Shown piece after piece: positions 1 to 5,050 of a stretch of 11,530 nt of DNA. Source of the stretch: DYHD01 sp964411065 (GTDB lineage Bacteria > Nitrospirota > Thermodesulfovibrionia > Thermodesulfovibrionales > Dissulfurispiraceae); contig CAYPJO010000057.1 in the NCBI GenBank assembly GCA_964411065.1, positions 1 to 11,530 on the forward strand, written 5' to 3'. Below the pieces are notes generated by a model that was not told the DNA's origin, did no database searches, and saw nothing but the letters and a program-made list of their open reading frames with translations. The position numbers and the translations under genes are program-made. The number at the start of each line of letters is the position of its first letter. Positions within the stretch are counted from its first letter, which is position 1.

Positions 1-1
1 C

Positions 2-58
2 ATTTCAAACATCAAAACAGGGGATAAAGCTATTCATGGGGATAAAGCTATTCATTAA
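2..58 (+). CDS. Possible C-terminal end of a gene running in from the left (partial)
   Basis: One frame is open from the window edge to a TAA at 56-58 and would encode the last 18 residues of a protein, ending in the hexapeptide GDKAIH repeated twice. The open stretch is too short to prove coding. The support is that the 18-bp tandem duplication in this stretch is a multiple of three and keeps the frame open to the stop, as a duplication inside a gene would. I do not recognise the protein. The alternative is that this is intergenic DNA. Confidence 0.3.
   Translation: MSNIKTGDKAIHGDKAIH
20..55. repeat. Perfect 18-bp tandem duplication
   Basis: The unit GGGGATAAAGCTATTCAT occurs at 20-37 and again, without a gap, at 38-55 with no mismatches. 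Perfect identity suggests a recent replication-slippage event. If the frame ending at 58 is a real gene, the duplication adds six residues (GDKAIH) just before its stop. Confidence 0.9.
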
Positions 59-138
59 GTATCAAGATTACCATTATTTGCTCGGAATGAAAAGAGCGAT
101 AGTCCAGATTAAAAACTTTCTAAATCTAACTTTAGTTC

Positions 139-167
139 TTGACTTTTATATCAATTTATACTACAAT
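139..167 (+). promoter_or_regulatory. Sigma70-type promoter for the small membrane protein gene
   Basis: TTGACT at 139-144 matches the -35 consensus at five of six positions. After a 17-bp spacer, TACAAT at 162-167 matches the -10 consensus at five of six. Transcription would start near 174, giving a leader of about 105 nt to the start codon at 279. The -10 hexamer lies inside a copy of the CTACAATGT operator, in the same register as at the promoter of the efflux operon at 11306-11334. Confidence 0.75.
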
Positions 168-202
168 GTGAATATACTACAATGTGGTACGTAACATTGT
201 AG
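161..202. promoter_or_regulatory. Triple operator array (CTACAATGT, two direct and one inverted)
   Basis: CTACAATGT occurs at 161-169 and 177-185, each preceded by TATA and followed by G. Its exact reverse complement ACATTGTAG lies at 194-202. The second and third copies therefore form a 9-bp inverted repeat with an 8-bp centre. The first copy covers the -10 box and the others lie at the expected transcription start and in the early leader, a layout typical of repression. The most likely binder is the GntR/UTRA protein encoded at 1326-2057, because the same motif precedes its gene; this link is inferred. Confidence 0.7.
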
Positions 203-278
203 CACTACGCTTATCTCGCAGGCTTTTCAGCATGCAGAAATGAGCGTAGTAATGCAATCAAAAAAGGAGGTTATGGTC

Positions 279-668
279 ATGAATTATTCAAGGTTAGGCG
301 TATATGTAGGGGCAGTAACTGGTCTGATCATTTTTGTTGTCGTATGGTTATTACCAGCCGCTGTGATTGGTGGGATATCCGGGTCAAAAATTCAGGGATT
401 CTTTTCGAGTAATTCTCAAGGCATTATAACTGCAATAATCATGGGTTTTGCCGTGATAGTATCTGGAGTTATATTTACTTCTTTTTTGTCTCTTATTGGC
501 TGGTTAGCAGGAAATGCATATGGTGCCCTAATATCTAAACAAGCACAAGTAATGCTCCAATGGTGCCCAGTTGGAAAGCTGAAGGGGAATGGATATGGCA
601 ACACGATATCTAAGGCTATAAAAGGTGCACAAGCACAAGTAACACTCCAATGGTGCCCTAAAGTGTAA
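279..668 (+). CDS. Small two-helix membrane protein with a duplicated C-terminal tail
   Basis: This 129-residue protein belongs to no family I recognise. Two strongly hydrophobic, glycine-rich segments (about residues 6-32 and 48-77) predict an integral membrane protein of two helices joined by a short polar loop (SGSKIQGFFSSNSQ). The tail is duplicated: residues 78-97 and 103-127 share a GN-YG--ISK start and an AQV-LQWCP end, so each copy holds one Cys in a QWCP motif. I start at the ATG at 279 because AAGGAGG at 264-270 is 8 nt upstream; in-frame ATGs at 240, 252 and 273 are too far from it or too close. The gene sits behind a promoter with three operator copies, so expression is probably tightly controlled. 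Holin-like or metal-responsive membrane roles are possible but unsupported. Confidence 0.75.
   Translation: MNYSRLGVYVGAVTGLIIFVVVWLLPAAVIGGISGSKIQGFFSSNSQGIITAIIMGFAVIVSGVIFTSFLSLIGWLAGNAYGALISKQAQVMLQWCPVGKLKGNGYGNTISKAIKGAQAQVTLQWCPKV
510..659 (+). repeat. Diverged tandem duplication inside the small membrane protein gene
   Basis: The stretch 510-569 is repeated at 585-659. The best-kept part is a 29-bp segment, CAAGCACAAGTAA followed by two variable bases and CTCCAATGGTGCCC, at 540-568 and 630-658. Both units also share ATATGG and ATATCTAA upstream. The second unit has five extra codons (AIKGA). The duplication is in frame and doubles the QWCP-containing tail. Confidence 0.85.
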
Positions 669-765
669 ACATAAATATGAGAAATAAAAGGGTTCAACCT
701 TTCAAACGGCGAGATAGCCTTCACAAGATAATTCAGTATGCTAAATGTAATATTGGCAGGTTTTA

Positions 766-803
766 GTTAGTGTTGCATAGAGGTTGATTCATGCAACACT
801 AAC
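766..803. promoter_or_regulatory. Perfect 13-bp inverted repeat upstream of the cupin gene
   Basis: GTTAGTGTTGCAT at 766-778 and its exact reverse complement at 791-803 flank a 12-nt spacer. In RNA this would form a 13-bp hairpin about 75 nt before the cupin start at 882. No T-run follows, so it is not a standard intrinsic terminator. It could be a dimeric-repressor operator, an mRNA-stabilising hairpin or a partial terminator for the preceding gene. It does not match the CTACAATGT operator. Confidence 0.6.
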
Positions 804-881
804 TTCAATTTGAAAGAGGTAATGCCAAAAGTTTCATCAAAAAGAAATATTAGTGATTGCGAGATAAAAAGGAGGATAATG

Positions 882-1241
882 ATGAAAATAGCTGTTGTGA
901 AAAGTTTTGACAAACCAGATGAGATTCGAGAGTTCCCAAATGGACGATTGGAGCTTATCAAGGTAGGTGATGGTGTGGTAGGGCGCGCAACTTTTATGCC
1001 GGGATGGAGATGGTCAGAGTCGGTTCAGCCTATCGCTAAGACTAAAAGCTGTCAGGCTCCACATTTTCAATACCATGTATCTGGTATTCTAAAGGTACTC
1101 ATGGACGACGGAACAGAATACGAATGTAAGCCCGGCGATGTCTCTTTTCTTCCATCAGGACATGATGCATGGGTTATAGGAGACGAGCCAGTCGTTATTG
1201 TAGATTTTCAGGGTATGCTCTATTACGGAAAGCCTATCTAA
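882..1241 (+). CDS. Single-domain cupin protein
   Basis: This 119-residue protein is a small beta-barrel cupin. The core reads PHFQYHVSG (residues 60-68), a turn MDDGTEYE (74-81), then PGDVSFLP (84-91), SGHDAW (92-97) and EPVVIVDF (102-109). H61, H65 and H94 are candidate metal ligands; the glutamate of the canonical first cupin motif is not evident. Proteins of this type are usually called cupin domain-containing proteins and have no assigned reaction; ligand or metal binding is the likely role. I chose the ATG at 882 because AAGGAGG at 869-875 lies 6 nt upstream; the adjoining ATG at 879 is only 3 nt away, and the ATG at 810 lacks a ribosome-binding site. It lies between the small membrane protein gene and the GntR gene on the same strand and may supply or sense the regulator's signal, which is an inference. 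Confidence 0.85.
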   Translation: MKIAVVKSFDKPDEIREFPNGRLELIKVGDGVVGRATFMPGWRWSESVQPIAKTKSCQAPHFQYHVSGILKVLMDDGTEYECKPGDVSFLPSGHDAWVIGDEPVVIVDFQGMLYYGKPI

Positions 1242-1282
1242 GTCTGCGTACTCACATATTTTTTTTAAATTTTTTAAACATA

Positions 1283-1315
1283 GTAATGTTGTAATATTGT
1301 GAAACTACATTGTTT
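1283..1315. promoter_or_regulatory. Operator region in front of the GntR gene
   Basis: CTACATTGT at 1305-1313 is identical to the core of the efflux-operon operator at 11302-11310. Two weaker look-alikes (GTAATGTTGTA at 1283-1293 and GTAATATTGTG at 1291-1301) lie directly upstream. The whole block ends only 10 nt before the gntR start codon, so a bound protein would cover the start-proximal region. That is expected for autorepression. I could not assign convincing -35 and -10 boxes here. Confidence 0.5.
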
Positions 1316-1325
1316 GATATGAATT

Positions 1326-2057
1326 ATGAATATTGATATTGATAGAGACGGTCAGTTCAAGTTATATCTCCAGATTTACGGCGTCATCAGGCGAATGATT
1401 GAAAATGGAGAGTGGCAACCTAACAGTGTGATACCTTCAGAAGAAGAGTTGAGCAAGTTGTTTGGAGTCAGCAAGACGACTATTCGGCATGCACTATCTG
1501 TTTTATCTCTGGAAGGATACGTAAGAAGACAGCAGGGTAAAGGAACCTTTGTTAAAAGTCCTCTTCCAGATTCTGGATTGACCATGATAACAAGGATCAG
1601 CAACAGTTCGCTCAAGGATGGCAAAAGCAGTGAACGAGAAGTACTTGAGAGTGGCATTTGCCAGCATGATAAGGAAATCCAACAGTGTCTCAATTTTAAA
1701 GATCAAATATTTTATATACGATGTAGAAACTCAAAGAATGACTTGCCAATATATATTGAAGAGCTCTATTTTCCGCTTGTCTATTTTCAAGGGATTTCAG
1801 AGGAAGTTGTCTCCAGTGTCTGCTTTCTAGACTTCATTAAAAAGCGTTCCTTAAGAAAAATATACAGAATTGCTCAGACTATCCAGATTCTTTTAATGAA
1901 AGAAGATATTGCAAAACTATTGAAAACTAATACAGGCGATCCTGTCCTTTTGATAAATAAAATATTCTATGATCATAAAGACAATTCCATTGCATATATA
2001 AGGCTTTATGGAACTGATAAGTATATAACACGAACTGACTTTTTTTCTATCCGGTAG
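1326..2057 (+). CDS. GntR-family transcriptional regulator, HutC-type with UTRA ligand domain
   Basis: This 243-residue protein has the two-part HutC layout at the usual family length. Residues about 11-79 form the GntR winged helix-turn-helix: YLQIYGVIRRMIENGEW, then PSEEELSKLFGVSKTTIRHA and the wing GYVRRQQGKGTFV. Residues about 90-240 form a UTRA-type effector domain, with features such as LPIYIEELYFP and a terminal IAYIRLYGTDKY. The family binds palindromic operators as dimers and is usually released by a small-molecule effector; that effector cannot be read from the sequence. The ATG at 1326 has no Shine-Dalgarno sequence, but no better start fits the domain. An operator copy at 1305-1315 implies autoregulation. 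The gene lies upstream of the NrfD/cytochrome/ferredoxin genes on the same strand, and operators at 161-202 and 11302-11312 make it the best candidate controller of the whole window. Confidence 0.92.
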   Translation: MNIDIDRDGQFKLYLQIYGVIRRMIENGEWQPNSVIPSEEELSKLFGVSKTTIRHALSVLSLEGYVRRQQGKGTFVKSPLPDSGLTMITRISNSSLKDGKSSEREVLESGICQHDKEIQQCLNFKDQIFYIRCRNSKNDLPIYIEELYFPLVYFQGISEEVVSSVCFLDFIKKRSLRKIYRIAQTIQILLMKEDIAKLLKTNTGDPVLLINKIFYDHKDNSIAYIRLYGTDKYITRTDFFSIR

Positions 2058-2090
2058 TTTAGAGAATTTCTATGATTTCTGACAAATCCT

Positions 2091-2121
2091 GAAGGAGGCT
2101 GTGTTTTACTTGCTGAGATGA
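2091..2121 (+). other. Strong Shine-Dalgarno sequence without a substantial gene
   Basis: GAAGGAGG at 2091-2098 is a near-ideal ribosome-binding site, but the GTG two bases later (2101) opens only a six-codon frame ending in TGA at 2119. A short in-frame ATG frame follows at 2128 (12 codons). Either this is a leader peptide upstream of the NrfD gene, a gene start lost by mutation, or chance. The rest of the 2058-2242 gap shows no operator copy and no confident promoter. Confidence 0.25.
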
Positions 2122-2242
2122 AATGATATGAATAGAGAGGTTTATATACTTAAATCGAGTAATTAATAAGACTGATTAACTTGATTGTAAAAGGCTATGA
2201 AAATTATTTAAAAATATTCCAGGAGGCTAAAAATTTAGGATT

Positions 2243-3430
2243 ATGGGAACAACAAAAGCACTTTTGACAGAATCATCAGTTACAGCCAGATGGTTTCCTA
2301 TTGGATTAGGCATCGGGATGATTATGCTGCTTTGCCTGATTTACGGTGGTGCTCAAATCTTGTTTGTTGGGCATGAGTCGCTCGGCACATCAAAAGAAGT
2401 TCCTTGGGGGATGTTTATAGTTAATTATGCATGGGCAATATCAAGCATTGGACTTAGCTACATAGCATCGTTTGGCATTGTTTTGGGATACAAGCAATTT
2501 GATGTTATTGGTAGGAGGGCTCTTTATCTTGCGCTTATTATAGTGATAGCAGGTGCAATGAGCGTGGCAGCTGATCTAGCTCAGCCATTTAGGTTTTATC
2601 ACTTACTTCTTACAGGTCACTATTCTGCTCCCATGGGTGTTGTTGGAACGAGTTTGACTCTGTATGTTTTACTCATCGCACTTGAGCTTTTTTTGGTAAT
2701 AAAACGAGGTCATCATGATATCCTCGTGAAAGTTGTAGCGGTAGCTGCTTTCATAGCTGCTATAATAGTTCATAGCTATCACGGCGCAATCTTTGGGCTT
2801 AACTATTCACGGTCTCTATGGTTTGGACCCTATTATCCTATTTATTTTCTTTTATCAGCCCTTTTTACTTCATCTGCACTGATTATCTTTATAACAGTAG
2901 CTACCTATAAATTTACAGGCATGCAGATGAGTGAAAGATTAAAAAGCTCATTGAGAACAATTGGAGTGATGCTGTCTTATCTGTTGGTCATCGCGCTTTT
3001 CTTCCTCTATTGGAAAATTGTTCCAGGACTCTTTGCTAATAAAAAAGAAGCCATTATGTTGATTACTGGTGACTTTGCATTCAATTTTTGGGTGGGGGAG
3101 ATTCTCCTTACTTACTTGCTACCACTTGCTATATTGTTTTATGCAAAATTTAAGGATTTAAATAAAATGGCAATTGCAGGACTCATGGTTGTCGTGGGAT
3201 TATATGTTGGACGCTATGACTTTATTATCGTTGGACAGTTAGTACCATTTCTTGCCTTCGCTCCTTTTGATGCGGCCGCAGGGACCCCTGTTACATCAAT
3301 GGCAACCTATACACCAACTTTAACCGAGATAACTTACTCAGTAGGTTTGTTAGGGTTTATATGGACGAGCTACATTCTTGGCATTAAATACTTACCTCTG
3401 CATGAGGACGAAAATGATGAAAATCATTAA
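2243..3430 (+). CDS. NrfD/PsrC-family quinol-interacting membrane subunit
   Basis: This 395-residue protein is almost entirely hydrophobic, with about ten predicted transmembrane helices, the size of the larger NrfD/PsrC-type subunits such as DsrP and HmeB. Family landmarks are VPWGMFIVNYAW (residues 53-64), AADLAQPFRFYHLL (matching the usual DLGRPxR loop, 108-121), IVHSYHGAIFG (about 174-184) and RSLWFGPYYPIYFL (189-202). NrfD proteins bind quinone at the membrane face and pass electrons to or from a periplasmic ferredoxin partner. The partners are the next two genes, a cytochrome c and an NrfC-type ferredoxin. The ATG at 2243 is the only ATG after an in-frame stop at 2228. The clear AGGAGG at 2221-2226 is 16 nt away, so the closer AGGA at 2237-2240 or an unusual start may be used. 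Confidence 0.92.
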   Translation: MGTTKALLTESSVTARWFPIGLGIGMIMLLCLIYGGAQILFVGHESLGTSKEVPWGMFIVNYAWAISSIGLSYIASFGIVLGYKQFDVIGRRALYLALIIVIAGAMSVAADLAQPFRFYHLLLTGHYSAPMGVVGTSLTLYVLLIALELFLVIKRGHHDILVKVVAVAAFIAAIIVHSYHGAIFGLNYSRSLWFGPYYPIYFLLSALFTSSALIIFITVATYKFTGMQMSERLKSSLRTIGVMLSYLLVIALFFLYWKIVPGLFANKKEAIMLITGDFAFNFWVGEILLTYLLPLAILFYAKFKDLNKMAIAGLMVVVGLYVGRYDFIIVGQLVPFLAFAPFDAAAGTPVTSMATYTPTLTEITYSVGLLGFIWTSYILGIKYLPLHEDENDENH

Positions 3431-3472
3431 TGATGACTATCAAAATATTGTTTTAATAATATGGAGAGTGTA

Positions 3473-4018
3473 ATGTTTATCAAGAAATTACTTAAAAAAA
3501 TAGATACACTTGCTCGCCGTGAAATTAGCTTTGGGAAAATACTAATAGGAACTGTTCTTATCACAATTTTAACTGTGGCAAGCGTTATTGTCGCAAGAAT
3601 GATCATAGTTCCTTCCTTTACTGCAGCTAACAATGACTATAGATATCAGTGGCATCGTGTTGCCAACCAGCAGGAATGGAAGGATTTTAAGGTTAAGTAT
3701 CAAGGAAGCAATTATTGCAATAATTGCCATAATGAGCAATATAAAAAAATAACCGAATCACTTCATTCAAAGATACAGTGTGAAAATTGTCATGGCGCAG
3801 CTATTGATCATCCAGACAATCCCCAAAGGCTTGCCATCGACAAAAGTAGAGAACTCTGCCTTAGATGTCATTCTTATTTGGCTTATAGACCTCTTGAATA
3901 CAAAGAATTAGAGAAAAAAACTATCAGACTGAAAATGATTAAGCCTGACGAACATTTTCCTGACGAGAATATGCAATGTATTTCCTGTCATGACCCTCAT
4001 AAGGCTGATTTTAAATGA
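3473..4018 (+). CDS. Membrane-anchored tetraheme cytochrome c
   Basis: This 181-residue protein has one N-terminal membrane anchor (about residues 21-46) followed by a periplasmic domain with four CxxCH haem-attachment motifs: CNNCH (82-86), CENCH (103-107), CLRCH (129-133) and CISCH (169-173). Additional histidines at 98, 113, 161 and 176 could serve as distal ligands, so four low-potential bis-His haems are plausible. It lies 42 nt after the NrfD gene and 18 nt before the ferredoxin gene. It therefore probably acts as the periplasmic electron exit or entry point of that complex. DsrJ, which occupies a similar position in DsrMKJOP, has three haems, so this is not simply DsrJ. I chose the ATG at 3473, with GGAGAG 4 nt upstream, over the ATG at 3461, which lies before that site. 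Confidence 0.9.
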   Translation: MFIKKLLKKIDTLARREISFGKILIGTVLITILTVASVIVARMIIVPSFTAANNDYRYQWHRVANQQEWKDFKVKYQGSNYCNNCHNEQYKKITESLHSKIQCENCHGAAIDHPDNPQRLAIDKSRELCLRCHSYLAYRPLEYKELEKKTIRLKMIKPDEHFPDENMQCISCHDPHKADFK

Positions 4019-4036
4019 GATTAAGGAGGTAAAACA

Positions 4037-4807
4037 ATGGAGCATACCCGCAGAGATTTCTTAAAGATAGGCCTTATTACCATTGGAGGTCTTGCGATTC
4101 CTTTAAGTGCTTTTGAATTTTTGACGCCTAAAGCAACGGCTGATGTTGTTCGTTCAACAAATATTAGATGGGCTTTTCTTGTCGATATATTAAAATGTGT
4201 AGGGTGCGGTATGTGTGTAAAAGGCTGTTCCACTGAAAATGATGCACCAAGGCATGCCAATTTAGCCAGAACATGGATTGAGCGATATATTGTTACAAAG
4301 GATGGCAAAGTGATAGTTGATTCTCCGCAACAAGCATATGATGGATTTATAAAACATGAGATTAGGGGGAAAGATATTCCTACCGAAAACATTGCCAAAG
4401 GCTTTTTTGTTCCTAAACTCTGTAATCAATGCGATTTGCCTATATGTGTAGATGTATGTCCTGTGGGGGCTACTTATAAAACCACCGATGGCATTGTACA
4501 TATAGATAGAAAATGGTGCATTGGCTGTGCCGCCTGTATCTCGAACTGCCCTTATAGTGTAAGATTTATCCATCCCACCCTACGTGTTGTTGATAAATGT
4601 AATTTTTGTTATCACAGAATAACTAAAAACTTAAAGCCTGTTTGCGTTGATGCCTGTGCCTTTGGTGTCCGTAAAATAGGCAACTTAAAAGACCTAAATG
4701 ACCCTGTTACGCAGACCATTCTGAGTAATCCAGTAGCTGTATTAAAACCAGAGTTTAATTCTAAACCACATGTCTTTTACATTGGCTTGAGCTACGAGGT
4801 TAAATGA
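4037..4807 (+). CDS. Tat-exported NrfC/PsrB/DsrO-type ferredoxin with four [4Fe-4S] clusters
   Basis: This 256-residue protein begins with a twin-arginine signal (RRDFLK, residues 5-10, then a hydrophobic stretch to about 28, likely cleaved near ATA at 34-36). Sixteen cysteines fall in four groups: C54/57/60/64, C129/132/137/141, C161/164/167/171 and C188/191/203/207, the arrangement of NrfC, PsrB and DsrO. The C-terminus with KPHVFYIGL is the usual ending, so the protein looks complete. It would carry electrons in the periplasm between the NrfD-like subunit and the tetraheme cytochrome, or to a catalytic subunit encoded elsewhere. A perfect AAGGAGGT lies 6 nt before the start. The stop is followed within a few bases by a degraded, unrelated gene. 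Confidence 0.93.
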   Translation: MEHTRRDFLKIGLITIGGLAIPLSAFEFLTPKATADVVRSTNIRWAFLVDILKCVGCGMCVKGCSTENDAPRHANLARTWIERYIVTKDGKVIVDSPQQAYDGFIKHEIRGKDIPTENIAKGFFVPKLCNQCDLPICVDVCPVGATYKTTDGIVHIDRKWCIGCAACISNCPYSVRFIHPTLRVVDKCNFCYHRITKNLKPVCVDACAFGVRKIGNLKDLNDPVTQTILSNPVAVLKPEFNSKPHVFYIGLSYEVK

Positions 4808-4814
4808 AAGAAGC

Positions 4815-5008
4815 TTCTTTTTATATAACCTAAGTCTTGGCGGTAGTGTAGCTTTGTAACACAGATGTCAACAATGCCTTTTTTCGATTATCCTGTTCAA
4901 TACCGCCACTCAACAGGCATGGTAGATAACCTTGTAAGTATAGGCCTTGGAGTTGAGGATGCTGGTGATCTTATCGACGACCTGAGTCAAGCTTTTGATA
5001 AGACTTAA
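4815..5008 (+). pseudogene. Remnant of the C-terminus of a Cys/Met-metabolism PLP enzyme (MetB/MetY-like)
   Basis: Two adjoining frames together read like the last 65 or so residues of cystathionine gamma-synthase/O-acetylhomoserine sulfhydrylase-type enzymes. The first frame gives FFLYNLSLGGSVAL (4815-4856), matching the conserved SLGG segment, and then meets TAA at 4857. One missing base restores the second frame from 4856: VTQMSTMPFFDYP, HSTGMVDNLVSIGLGVED and AGDLIDDLSQAF, ending at TAA 5006-5008. This corresponds to the family's usual (D)NLVRLSVGxED and DLIxDLxQAL ending. The family aldimine lysine and all N-terminal parts are absent. With about 65 of some 380-400 residues and a frameshift it cannot encode an active enzyme. 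It marks a deletion or rearrangement join right after the ferredoxin gene. Confidence 0.75.
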
Positions 5009-5050
5009 GGTTTTTAGGTAAGTGGATTGAAAAGGGCGACATTCATTTTT

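Noticed and set aside
416..724. A 102-codon frame on the - strand opposite the small membrane protein
   Set aside because: It mirrors the duplicated tail in antisense, has no ribosome-binding site, and conflicts with the well-supported + strand gene.
4807..4820. Perfect 14-bp palindrome AAAGAAGCTTCTTT directly after the ferredoxin gene, as a terminator
   Set aside because: It has no loop and is AT-rich, so it would not form a stable hairpin. It also lies at the edge of the PLP-enzyme remnant and is explained as sequence of that remnant.
4839..4907. GGCGGTA (4839-4845) and TACCGCC (4901-4907) as ends of a mobile element
   Set aside because: Seven base pairs separated by 55 bp, both inside the decayed coding remnant, with no target duplication or transposase. 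Chance is sufficient.
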